NCBI GenBank assembly: GCA_008932955.1
Contig: WBXE01000046.1
Coordinates: 1 to 13,392 of the forward strand
Direction of reading: 5' to 3'
DNA length: 13,392 bases
DNA from: Verrucomicrobiota bacterium
Lineage (GTDB): Bacteria; Verrucomicrobiota; Verrucomicrobiia; Verrucomicrobiales; Akkermansiaceae
The notes below the pieces were generated by a model that saw only the letters and a program-made list of their open reading frames with translations, was not told where the DNA came from and made no database searches. Each line of letters begins with the position of its first letter. Within the stretch, counting starts at the first letter, position 1. Positions 6,017-13,099 of this stretch are shown in pieces. The position numbers were made by a program, and so were the translations under genes.

Positions 6017-7423
6017 ATGGCTATTTTTCGCTTGCTGCCGCTGCGCTTCCTCTTGCCCTTCGCCTGTGTGGCCTTGGGTGCGGTCCTGTGCGCGTGGCTC
6101 ATTCCCTCCGAGTTGCGTGACATCACCGCACAACTCACCGGGTTTCCGGATTCGGATGTCAATGCCCACCTGGCCCGCCCGTACGTGCTGGCCGGGCTGT
6201 GTTTCCTGCCCGCCCTCGCCGCGCTCATCTATGCCTGTGGCGGCACCTTGGACCGTCACATTGCCCGCCACTTCGCGAGCATATTTTTCGTTTGCGTCAG
6301 TTCCCTGTTGCTCATCTGGTTGCTCGTTGACTTTGCCGACAACCTCAAACATTTCAGCAAGGCATCGAGCGCCCTCCTCACCGCGGCCACCTATTACCAA
6401 GTCCGGGCACCAGCCATCGTGCTGCTGGTGTTGCCGTACGCGCTGCTGCTATCGCTGATCTATTCGCTAGGCAAATTGTCCCGCGACCGGGAAATCATTG
6501 CCATGGTGCAAAGTGGGCGCAGTCTCATCCGGCTCACCGCCCCGCTCATTGCCGCGGGCGTCTGGTGCAGTTTGCTCTGCCTCGGCCTCAACTACCAATG
6601 GGCACCGACCGCCGAAGGCCGCCAAGGCGAAATCCTCGACGCCGCTCGCGGCATCCTCATCACCGCGGCCAAACATGTCATCTACCATAATCCCGAGTGC
6701 CACCGGCTGTGGATGATCGGCGCTTTTCCCAAAAACTATGAGAAAGGCGAACCGTTGCTCAACGTGGAAGTAACCACCACCCGCCCTGATGGGGCGCTCC
6801 TCTCACGCTTGGTGGCGGCCCGCGCCAGCTGGGATTTGCAGGACGGCTCCTGGACGTTTGAGGCCCCCGTCATTTGCCATTTCACGATCGCACAGGCCCC
6901 GGAATTCGAAATCCCCGATCCGCCCGTGCTGCACTGCAAGTGGGCGGAAACCCCCTGGCAATTGATCAAACCCGGGCTGGCTGCGCCTTTCCTCGGTATC
7001 CCCGATCTCAACGGCTGGCTGCGGGCCAACTCTACCAAACATCACAGCCTGCCTAATAAAAACGCCGCGTCTCCCTACCTCACCCAGTGGCATTACCGCT
7101 GGGCGCTGCCCTTCACCTGTCTGGTCACCGTGCTGCTGGCCGCACCGCTGTCCATCCATTTCTCGCGCCGCGGGCCTGGTGGCAACCTATTTCTCGCCAT
7201 CGTCCTGTCCGCCCTGATGATCTTCAGCACCAGTGTATTTCTCAATTTTGGCGAAGCTGGCTTGCTCCATCCTGCCCTCGCGGCCTGGTTGCCTAATATC
7301 GTGTTCTCGCTCCTTGGCCTGTTCCTGTTCCACCGCCGCATCGCCGACCGCTCCATCTATCAGTCGTTGCGGCGCTTTTTCAACCTCGCCAAGCAACCCG
7401 CCCCCACATCGCAATGGCCCTAG
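6017..7423 (+). CDS. LptF/LptG-family (YjgP/YjgQ) lipopolysaccharide export permease
   Basis: LptF and LptG are the inner-membrane halves of the LptB2FG ABC transporter that extracts lipopolysaccharide and passes it to LptC and the periplasmic bridge. The 468-residue product shows the family start LDRHIARHFASIFF (residues 78-91) leading into TM1 (85-105), then TM2 (131-150), a LSRDREIIAMVQSG coupling region (154-167), TM3 (172-195), a periplasmic jellyroll (~196-355) and TM4-6 (361-380, 389-409, 419-438), with the typical HPALAAWLPN. Before the usual start there are ~76 extra residues with two more hydrophobic segments (8-28 and 55-74). ATG 6017 was chosen because the upstream GTG at 5876 lies inside the hairpin after lpxA. 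It is the first gene of a three-gene operon, overlapping the next gene by ten bases. LptF and LptG cannot be told apart here. Confidence 0.85.
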   Translation: MAIFRLLPLRFLLPFACVALGAVLCAWLIPSELRDITAQLTGFPDSDVNAHLARPYVLAGLCFLPALAALIYACGGTLDRHIARHFASIFFVCVSSLLLIWLLVDFADNLKHFSKASSALLTAATYYQVRAPAIVLLVLPYALLLSLIYSLGKLSRDREIIAMVQSGRSLIRLTAPLIAAGVWCSLLCLGLNYQWAPTAEGRQGEILDAARGILITAAKHVIYHNPECHRLWMIGAFPKNYEKGEPLLNVEVTTTRPDGALLSRLVAARASWDLQDGSWTFEAPVICHFTIAQAPEFEIPDPPVLHCKWAETPWQLIKPGLAAPFLGIPDLNGWLRANSTKHHSLPNKNAASPYLTQWHYRWALPFTCLVTVLLAAPLSIHFSRRGPGGNLFLAIVLSALMIFSTSVFLNFGEAGLLHPALAAWLPNIVFSLLGLFLFHRRIADRSIYQSLRRFFNLAKQPAPTSQWP

Positions 7424-7983
7424 CAGAACCCTGGCACCTCCGTTCGCGCAGCCGCGAGTGCGCCGCCACCCAACGCCCGTTCGTGGCGGGTGAGCCGATC
7501 ATCACCGCCTTGTTTCCCGATCCGGAAAGCAGTGGCTACCTGCGTCGCGATTATTGCTTGGATGCCTGGGGGGCTATTCCCGCCGCCGCCGAGCGGCCAT
7601 TCTCGTCTTGGCGCACCAGCTATGCCGCCCCGGGTGGCGATAAACCACAGGTGGTCGACCGCGAACAACCCGAAGATATTTTGCGGCGAATGGTGGAAGA
7701 CGACCAAGACCACACCGAAAACACCCGCTACATTCTCGCCGTGATGCTCGAGCGTAAGCGGATTTTGCGCGAAACCGACACCCAGCGCACCGCCACCGGT
7801 ATTCTGCGCATCTACGAAAACCGCAAGACCGGCGAGGTCTATATCGTCAAGGATCCCGATATCCCCCTCAGCCAGGTCGATGCCCTCCAGCAAGAAGTCC
7901 TGCTCCTCTTGGAAGCTAACTCCCGCCCTCCGTCTGATCCGTCTGACGAGGAGCCGCTGCCGCCGCCGGCCGCGGCCATCTAA
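7414..7983 (+). CDS. Conserved protein of unknown function (PVC-type orphan family)
   Basis: The ATG lies inside the last codons of the permease gene (overlap 7414-7423), which suggests translational coupling. The 189-residue product is soluble, with no signal peptide or membrane helix. Residues 14-20 (RECAATQ) followed by RPFVAGEPIITALF resemble the CxxTGrpFxxGE...S-L opening I recall in uncharacterised planctomycete and verrucomicrobial proteins. Next come a YLRRDYCLDAW block (42-52), a FSSWRTSY block, an acidic segment EDILRRMVEDDQDHTENT (87-104), a helix ILAVMLERKRILRET, and GILRIYENRKTGEVYIV (128-144) with DIPLSQVDALQQEVLLLLE. The C-terminus is Pro/Asp/Glu rich and disordered. The Cys-x-x-Thr opening may be a decayed zinc-ribbon, since no second Cys is nearby. 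Function unknown. Sharing an operon with an LPS-export permease and a regulator is the only clue. Confidence 0.8.
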   Translation: MALAEPWHLRSRSRECAATQRPFVAGEPIITALFPDPESSGYLRRDYCLDAWGAIPAAAERPFSSWRTSYAAPGGDKPQVVDREQPEDILRRMVEDDQDHTENTRYILAVMLERKRILRETDTQRTATGILRIYENRKTGEVYIVKDPDIPLSQVDALQQEVLLLLEANSRPPSDPSDEEPLPPPAAAI

Positions 7984-7996
7984 GCTGCCCAGCGCC

Positions 7997-8671
7997 ATGT
8001 TTCTCCCGGGCTACAAGGATCTGGCAAAATCCCAGTGGGTGGCCACCCTCGAGGAGCTCAAACTCGCCGGCGAGCTGCCCGTGAGCGAGCTCTCCCAACG
8101 CCTCGGCATGAGCTACATGGCCGTCAAACAATACTGCCAGGCCCTCAAGAACCTCGGCTACCTCGAGCGCACCCGCGCCCCACGGGCCGAGGTCGGCCGT
8201 CCGGAAATTTTCTATCGGCTGGCCCCGAAGGCGGCGCTGCTCTTTCCCCAAGCCGGGGTCGGGTTCTCACTGGAGTTGTTGGAAAACCTGCGCGGCCTGT
8301 TCGGCGAGAGCGCCCCGGAGCGGCTCCTTTTCCAATATTTCCAGCAGCGTCAGGAGCGCTGGCAGGCCCGTCTGGCCAAGGGTCAGTCACTGGTGGAAAA
8401 GGCCACCCTGCTGGCCGGCTTGTTGGAGCAGGACGGCGGCTTTTGCCGCTGCAAATACGATCCCGCAAAAGGCGTGCGCATCGAGTCATATCATCAGCCG
8501 TTGCAGCCGGTGTTTGCCAAATACCCGCGCGCTGTCGGCATGGAATTGCGCCTGTTTGAGGCGTTGTTGGGCACCCGCGTGACCCGCCGCGAGATCCACG
8601 CCGGCCGCCACGGCCCGGCCCGCGTCGACTTTGAGGTGGCCACCCTCGGCATCTTGCGCGAGCACGGATAA
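7997..8671 (+). CDS. Winged-helix transcriptional regulator, SufR/COG2345-like
   Basis: This 224-residue product has an N-terminal winged helix (residues ~12-78): LPVSELSQRLGMSYMAVKQYCQALKNL-type helix-turn-helix (28-53), then a wing with VGRPEIFYRL (67-75), the usual signature of SufR-like and related ArsR/DeoR-group regulators. The C-terminal half (165-212) keeps the frame of that family, YHQPLQPVFAKYP followed by ELRLFEALLG and HAGRHGPARVDF. The positions where relatives carry iron-sulfur cysteines hold Gln167, Val180 and Val210 instead. Cysteines occur only at 47, 150 and 152. ATG 7997 was preferred over the frame's upstream opening at 7880, which would overlap the previous gene by 104 bases. 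It lies 13 bases after that gene, in one operon with the permease. The TAA stop appears to lie in a repeat (8663-8730). The target is unknown; autoregulation of the operon is a reasonable guess. Confidence 0.8.
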   Translation: MFLPGYKDLAKSQWVATLEELKLAGELPVSELSQRLGMSYMAVKQYCQALKNLGYLERTRAPRAEVGRPEIFYRLAPKAALLFPQAGVGFSLELLENLRGLFGESAPERLLFQYFQQRQERWQARLAKGQSLVEKATLLAGLLEQDGGFCRCKYDPAKGVRIESYHQPLQPVFAKYPRAVGMELRLFEALLGTRVTRREIHAGRHGPARVDFEVATLGILREHG

Positions 8672-8730
8672 GAAATTGATGAATATTTCAGCGGTATCAG
8701 TGGGAATCAGTCCCTCAGTGGTAAAAATCG
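8663..8730 (-). repeat. Dispersed repeat copy overlapping the regulator's stop codon
   Basis: Read on the - strand this matches the left and central part of the palindromic element at 10113-10180: GATTTTTACCACTGA, then GACTGATT, CCACTGA, and AATATTCATCAATTT in the same order, with scattered changes. The stop codon TAA (8669-8671) of the regulator gene lies inside the matching stretch (CACGGATAAGAAATTGATG here, CACTGATAAAATTGATG in the other copy, - strand of 10163-10180). The remaining gap to the next gene, 8731-8854, holds a run of eight C (8736-8743) and nothing else I can name. Confidence 0.6.
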
Positions 8731-8854
8731 TTGCGCCCCCCCCTCAGAAAAAGCCGATCTTTGACTGCGATTTGAGGGAATTGCACTTGCTCGCTCTTGT
8801 AGCTAATTTGAGTTCAGGACTTGCGCCGCCACCAAATCCATCTAAAGTCGCCAC

Positions 8855-10060
8855 ATGTCAGATTCAACTCACCCGCTCCCCGACTATCTCAAGGATGAAA
8901 TCTTGCTCCATCCGGAAAATCGCCGTTTCCCCGCCTTCGATCTGGCTCGTCTGTTGGATCAGGTATTTGCGCCCACCCAAGGTTGCCGGGTGTGTGTGCT
9001 CATCGACTTTGCAGAACCAGAGGCCTTGATCAAGGATTTCGCTTTCCTCCAACACGACGGCTTTCCCGTCCAAAAGCACGCCCATCAGTATTTTTATAGC
9101 GGGCTGCAGGCCGGCGTGATGCAGTCTCTGGGCATGCACGGCGGCGACTTGTTCGCCTACCGGGTCAGCGGCGGCTCCAACCTCGACCTCGACGACGCCG
9201 TCTGGGACAGCCACGGTAACCCGCTCTCATTTGAGCGCGATATCTATCCGAATTACAACATCATCTTGTGCATTTCCACGTTTTCCGCCACCGCGCCTTT
9301 GACCGCCAAGGCCAAACAATTCGGCTTCCGCGGTGCCACCCTCCACGGTCTTAACGATATCATCCTGCAGTCCGGCCTTGCCGTCGATTACAACGAAGTC
9401 TCCCGCGATGCCGAAAAACTCCGCCTCGCCCTCACCCGCGCCGACTCCATCGAGATCGACTTTGAACTGGAAGATGGTCGGATTCTAACCGCCTGGCTCG
9501 GCCTGGCCGGCCAAGAGGCCCAAAAGTCCCACGGCCTGTGCCGCGGCACCGCCCCGGATATCGCCAACCTGCCCGCAGGCGAGGTGTATTTCGTGCCTAG
9601 CGACGCCCGCGGCCAGTTCCCGATGAAATACGAGGATGGCACCCTCGGCGTGCTCGACGTCAAGGACCGCTGCATCTATCGCTCCAGCCTGATCGCCGGC
9701 AACCAGGCCACCATCTATGCCCACAACGCCCGCCTGCACGATGACCCGATGACCGGTACCCTAGGCGAACTCGGCTTCGGCACCCAGGTGCTGCCCGTAT
9801 CCTACGCCGACATCCAGGATGAAAAAGTCCTAGGAACCTGTCACCTGGCGACCGGCCGCGACGACCATCTCGGCGGCGACATCATGCCAGCCATGTTTAA
9901 AAAACACGCCAACTCGACCCACGACGATATCCTGTTCGCGCCCCACAAGACGCCGAATTTCAACTTGCGCCAAGTGCGCATGCGCCGCGGTGACCAGCTG
10001 GAGACTCTCATCGAGAATTTCCGCCCGTCCCGCTACATGATGGACGCGCTGCGGATCTAG
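8855..10060 (+). CDS. M29-aminopeptidase-like (AmpS/AmpT-related) metalloenzyme
   Basis: The 401-residue product has the C-terminal metal-site layout of the M29 thermophilic aminopeptidase group. E243 lies in LPAGEVYFVP, E305 in GELGFGT, H330 in LGTCHLATG, and H356-x-D358 in STHDDILF. Order and spacing fit the ligands Glu250, Glu316, His345, His376 and Asp378 known for Thermus aminopeptidase T. The Tyr that acts seven residues after the third ligand in that enzyme is not there: the stretch reads GRDDHLGG. The N-terminal half (1-195) is a less conserved domain with a FDLARLLDQV helix and a CVLIDF strand. Related non-peptidase enzymes such as 2,5-dihydroxypyridine dioxygenase share this fold, so peptidase activity is not assured. 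There is no signal peptide, so it is cytoplasmic. It stands alone, bounded by palindromic repeats on both sides. Confidence 0.75.
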   Translation: MSDSTHPLPDYLKDEILLHPENRRFPAFDLARLLDQVFAPTQGCRVCVLIDFAEPEALIKDFAFLQHDGFPVQKHAHQYFYSGLQAGVMQSLGMHGGDLFAYRVSGGSNLDLDDAVWDSHGNPLSFERDIYPNYNIILCISTFSATAPLTAKAKQFGFRGATLHGLNDIILQSGLAVDYNEVSRDAEKLRLALTRADSIEIDFELEDGRILTAWLGLAGQEAQKSHGLCRGTAPDIANLPAGEVYFVPSDARGQFPMKYEDGTLGVLDVKDRCIYRSSLIAGNQATIYAHNARLHDDPMTGTLGELGFGTQVLPVSYADIQDEKVLGTCHLATGRDDHLGGDIMPAMFKKHANSTHDDILFAPHKTPNFNLRQVRMRRGDQLETLIENFRPSRYMMDALRI

Positions 10061-10074
10061 CCGCTCGACCAGAC

Positions 10075-10275
10075 ATGCGCGCCAAGCTAAGGGATTCTCG
10101 AGATGGTTCGCTGCGGGTTTTTACCACTGATTTACTGATTTCCACTGAAATCACTCAAATATTCATCAATTTTATCAGTGTGTTCAGTGGAAATCAGTAA
10201 ATCAGTGGTTTCTTTGCCACTATTCACTGCGACGCGACGGTCTTTTAACTCAATTTACCTTAACTTGACGCGCAT
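10075..10275. repeat. Palindromic element of ~200 bp with inverted ends (MITE/REP-like)
   Basis: The 376-base gap before gatC contains an element bounded by an 18-base motif at 10075-10092 (ATGCGCGCCAAGCTAAGG) and its inverse at 10258-10275, matching at 16 of 18 positions. In its middle are two arms, 10123-10149 and 10183-10209, that pair perfectly over 27 bases around a 33-base loop with a further CACT/AGTG pairing. Each arm is itself built of repeated ACTGATTT/CCACTGA units. No reading frame is present. Parts of the element recur at 1393-1475 and 8663-8730, and its end motif recurs at 4939. The remainder of the gap (10276-10436) shows no recognisable signal beyond a 6-bp inverted pair, CTGTCG/CGACAG (10336-10356). 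Confidence 0.65.
10123..10213 (+). terminator. Candidate terminator made by the 27-bp perfect stem
   Basis: The long stem ends in GTGG and is followed by TTTCTTT (10209-10215). It lies 63 bases after the stop of the M29-like gene and would form a very stable hairpin in its transcript. The loop is long (33 bases) and the T-run is interrupted, so termination is plausible but not certain. This is the core of the element described at 10075-10275. Confidence 0.35.
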
Positions 10276-10436
10276 GCCGGCAGGGGCCGGGGCGCTTTGC
10301 CGTCATCCGCAGTAAGCCAAAAATCCACGACCTGGCTGTCGTCGATTAAGCGACAGAGAAATTGGCTAGGGTGTGCGATTTCCGGCCTGCCAATTTCGCA
10401 CTTGGAAAACCCCGCAGCTCGGCCGATGCTCCACGC

Positions 10437-10730
10437 ATGCCACAACCTCATATCGACGTGCGCTACGTCGCCAACCTCGCTCGCCTAGAGCTCAGCGACG
10501 CGGAAGTCGCTACGTTCCAGCCGCAGCTCGATGCCATCCTCGGCCACGTCGAGACGCTCACCAAACTCGACGTGGACGACATCGAAGCGAGCGCCCACGC
10601 GGCACCGGTGTTCGGCCGGATGCGTCCCGATGAGCCGCACACCAGCTTGCCTCTATCCGCCGTGCTGCAAAATGCTCCGGATCAGTTCCAAGGCCAATTC
10701 CGCGTGCCCAAGGTGGTCGCCGACGCTTGA
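10437..10730 (+). CDS. gatC: Aspartyl/glutamyl-tRNA amidotransferase subunit C (GatC)
   Basis: GatC is the small subunit that clasps GatA and GatB in the amidotransferase that turns Glu-tRNA(Gln) and/or Asp-tRNA(Asn) into the correctly amidated forms. The 97-residue product has the normal length and the family pattern: DVRYVANLARLELSD (residues 7-21), a helix FQPQLDAILGHVETLTKLD (27-45), the DDIEAS linker, MRPDEP, and the end DQFQGQFRVPKVV. The ATG at 10437 gives the expected N-terminus; the frame stays open a further 75 bases to the left without family similarity. gatA follows after 22 bases, so the two are one transcription unit. Confidence 0.94.
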   Translation: MPQPHIDVRYVANLARLELSDAEVATFQPQLDAILGHVETLTKLDVDDIEASAHAAPVFGRMRPDEPHTSLPLSAVLQNAPDQFQGQFRVPKVVADA

Positions 10731-10752
10731 TCTAATCTAATATTTTCCCCCG

Positions 10753-12165
10753 ATGACCATCAGCTCCCTCCGCCAGCAACTTCTCGCTGGCCAAACCACT
10801 CCCGTTGCCATCCTTGAGCAGCTCGCCGCAGCCATCGCCGGCCGCGACGGCCGCACCGGCGCCTATCTTTCCCATAATCTCGAATCCGCCAGGGCCGAGG
10901 CGGCACATGCCGACCTGACGCTACCTCTTGGCGGCATCCCGCTCGCCATCAAGGACAACATCAACGTCCTCGGCCAGCCCTGCACCTGCGGGTCGCGATT
11001 TCTAGCAGAAAATTACCGCTCGCCCTATGATGCCACCGTCATTCGCAAGCTGCGCGAGGCGGGTGCCATCCCATTTGGCCGCATGAATCTCGACGAATTC
11101 GCCATGGGGTCCTCGAGCGAAAACTCCGCCTTGCAGACGACCCGCAACCCCCACGACTTCGAGCGGATTCCCGGCGGCTCGTCCGGCGGGTCTGCCGCCG
11201 CCGTCGCCGATCTGACCGCCGTCGCCGCCCTCGGCTCGGACACCGGCGGCTCTATCCGCCAGCCCGCCTCCCATTGCGGCGTGGTCGGCTTGAAGCCGTC
11301 CTACGGCCGTGTTTCGCGCTATGGCTTGGTCGCCTTCGCCTCGTCGCTGGATCAAGTCGGCCCGCTCACCCGCAGCGTGGAAGACGCAGCACGCATCCTA
11401 CAAGTCATCGCCGGGCCCGATCCCTTGGATTCCACCTGCCTGGAGGCAGCAGTGCCGGACTACCTTAGCGGGCTTAATGATGGCGTCAAAGGCCTCAGGC
11501 TTGGTTTGCCCAGGGAATACTTCGGCGAGGGAATTGCGCCGGGCGTGCGCCGTCAGGTCGAAGCCGCCGTTCAAGCGCTCGCCGCCCAAGGCGCTGAGGT
11601 GGTGGATATCTCACTGCCGCACACCGAGTACGCAGTGGCCACTTATTATGTCCTCGCCACTGCTGAAGCTTCTTCGAATCTCTCGCGCTTCGACGGCATC
11701 CGCTACGGCCACCGCGCCGCCAACCCGGCGGATATCCCCGACCTCTATCAACGCTCCCGCGAGGACGGCTTCGGCCCCGAAGTCAAACGCCGCATCCTCC
11801 TCGGCACCTATGTCTTGTCGTCCGGCTACTACGACGCCTACTACAGTCGCGCCCAGAAAGTTCGGACCCTGATCCGCCGTGATTTCGAAGCCGCCTTCAC
11901 TCGTGTCGATGCTATCCTCTCACCGGTGGCACCCTCCCCGGCGCGCAAACTCGGCGGCTCGGCCATCAATCCGCTCGATGAGTATCTATCGGATATTTTC
12001 ACGCTGGCACCCAATCTTGCCGGTATTTGTGCCATCTCGGTTCCCTGCGGCGTCACTGCATTTGATGGGGCTGCGGCCCTACCCGTCGGTTTGCAGATCC
12101 TCGGGCCGCATCTCGGGGAGGCAATGTTGTTGCGCATTGCCCGGGCCGCCGAGTCCTGCCTGTGA
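10753..12165 (+). CDS. gatA: Aspartyl/glutamyl-tRNA amidotransferase subunit A (GatA)
   Basis: GatA is the glutaminase of the GatCAB complex: it frees ammonia from glutamine and channels it to GatB. The 470-residue product is a full amidase-signature enzyme. Lys67 (PLAIKDNI), cis-Ser143 (GGSSGGSAA) and nucleophile Ser167 (DTGGSIRQP) form the Ser-cisSer-Lys triad, with the 24-residue spacing between the serines that the family shows. GatA-specific blocks follow: GVVGLKPSYGRVSRYGL, FASSLDQVGP, LGTYVLSSGYYDAYY (glutaminase-specific, typical of GatA), and NLAGICAISVPCG near the end. Length is slightly below the usual ~485 residues, lost mainly at the ends. No gatB follows in this window; the next gene is a LysM protein. 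No clear ribosome-binding site precedes the ATG. Confidence 0.96.
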   Translation: MTISSLRQQLLAGQTTPVAILEQLAAAIAGRDGRTGAYLSHNLESARAEAAHADLTLPLGGIPLAIKDNINVLGQPCTCGSRFLAENYRSPYDATVIRKLREAGAIPFGRMNLDEFAMGSSSENSALQTTRNPHDFERIPGGSSGGSAAAVADLTAVAALGSDTGGSIRQPASHCGVVGLKPSYGRVSRYGLVAFASSLDQVGPLTRSVEDAARILQVIAGPDPLDSTCLEAAVPDYLSGLNDGVKGLRLGLPREYFGEGIAPGVRRQVEAAVQALAAQGAEVVDISLPHTEYAVATYYVLATAEASSNLSRFDGIRYGHRAANPADIPDLYQRSREDGFGPEVKRRILLGTYVLSSGYYDAYYSRAQKVRTLIRRDFEAAFTRVDAILSPVAPSPARKLGGSAINPLDEYLSDIFTLAPNLAGICAISVPCGVTAFDGAAALPVGLQILGPHLGEAMLLRIARAAESCL

Positions 12166-12256
12166 AACATTGGGTGTAATACCATCCAACTTGTTGCGTA
12201 GTACATACCTATCAATTTCTAATGTGTTGCCAGTCATCCCACGTTCAAACCCACCC

Positions 12257-13090
12257 ATGAAACCTATATCTCCGCTCATTCTGTTCACCTTCGCCTGTCT
12301 AGCCAGCTCTTGCTCCAAGCACTCATCCGGTGCAGCGGCAAGCGCACCCACCGCTGCGGCGGGGCCGGTCGCTAACTATTGTCTGCCAGCTTCTACGGTT
12401 TGGTCGGAGGAGGAATATACCCAATGGATGACTCGCGCGGAGTTGCAGTTTTTTCAAGAGCAGCTCGCCGCAGGTCAATACTTCGCCCACGTCGAAGGCC
12501 GCAACAATGCTGGCCTGTGCGAGTATCGCGCCGTGCGCAAACCTTTGCCCGTTGAGCAATACGTCGAAGCCGCTGTTTTCTGGGGCCTGGGCGATAAGGA
12601 CGTCTTCGACACGGAATTGCGCCTGCTGCGTGCCGGCTTCGTCCGCAAGAGCATGCAGGTGTTTGTCGATGCTTCCGGCCAGGCTTTGCATCAGCTCGTC
12701 TGGCTCCAAGCAGTCGGAACTCAACCCACTCCGCCCACTCAGGTGGCAGCCACCAGTCCGCCAGTGCTCCCGCCAACCGAAGAACCCGCCGCTATCGAGC
12801 ATCCCGCACCGCCACCTCCCCCCGCTGCAACCGAGGCGGCACCGGATGCACCCGTGCCTAACGAAAAATCGCCTTCCGCCATCGTAGTGGTGCCGACTGA
12901 TGCCCGCCCCGCCGCCGACCACGTCGTGGCAAATCCAAAAAAATTCACGATCTATACCGTGGTCCAAGGCGACGTTGTGGAAAAGATAGCACATCGTTAC
13001 CACACCACTGCAGAGGCAATTTTGGCGGCCAATGATCTAAAGAACGACAGCCTACGCATCGGTCAGAAACTCAAAATCCCCAAGAAGTAA
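12257..13090 (+). CDS. LysM-domain lipoprotein
   Basis: The 277-residue product starts with a signal peptide (hydrophobic residues 4-16) ending in LASSC, with Cys19 as probable lipidation site, although Ala at -3 is less usual than Leu. Residues 40-150 form a globular part of unknown family (SEEEYTQWMTRAELQFF, EQYVEAAVFWGLGDKDVFDTEL). A Pro/Ala/Glu-rich linker follows (155-225), containing a run of five prolines. The C-terminus is a single LysM domain (~229-275): FTIYTVVQGDVVEKIAHRY, ILAANDL and LRIGQKLKIP, a peptidoglycan-binding fold. An outer-membrane-anchored protein touching the cell wall is therefore likely. The ATG at 12257 was chosen because it begins the signal peptide; the open frame reaches 11879 only by overlapping gatA. 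The 91-base leader is AT-richer than its surroundings and may hold the promoter, but no clear -10/-35 pair is seen. Confidence 0.85.
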   Translation: MKPISPLILFTFACLASSCSKHSSGAAASAPTAAAGPVANYCLPASTVWSEEEYTQWMTRAELQFFQEQLAAGQYFAHVEGRNNAGLCEYRAVRKPLPVEQYVEAAVFWGLGDKDVFDTELRLLRAGFVRKSMQVFVDASGQALHQLVWLQAVGTQPTPPTQVAATSPPVLPPTEEPAAIEHPAPPPPPAATEAAPDAPVPNEKSPSAIVVVPTDARPAADHVVANPKKFTIYTVVQGDVVEKIAHRYHTTAEAILAANDLKNDSLRIGQKLKIPKK

Positions 13091-13099
13091 GGCTGCCCC

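Noticed and set aside
7880..7996. Longer start for the winged-helix regulator
   Set aside because: It would overlap the preceding gene by 104 bases and adds Ser/Arg-rich residues read from the wrong frame of that gene; ATG 7997 fits operon spacing.
8741..8778. CCCTCA...GAGGG pairing before the M29-like gene as a terminator
   Set aside because: The stem is short, the enclosed loop is over 20 bases, and no T-run follows.
10336..10356. CTGTCG/CGACAG inverted pair upstream of gatC as an operator
   Set aside because: A 6-bp pair in a GC-rich gap is easily found by chance and no second copy is present.
10362..10436. Extended start of gatC
   Set aside because: The added 25 residues do not resemble GatC, whose N-terminus fits ATG 10437.
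12191..12223. TTGTTG and TCTAAT as a sigma-70 promoter for the LysM gene
   Set aside because: The spacing between the boxes is 21 bases and neither is a good match; only the AT-richness of the leader is notable.
11879..12256. Long N-terminal extension of the LysM protein
   Set aside because: It lies almost wholly over gatA in another frame; the signal peptide begins at ATG 12257.
12323..13003. Long minus-strand open frame opposite the LysM gene, and other antisense frames
   Set aside because: These are shadows of GC-rich + strand genes; none shows recognisable motifs or plausible codon use.
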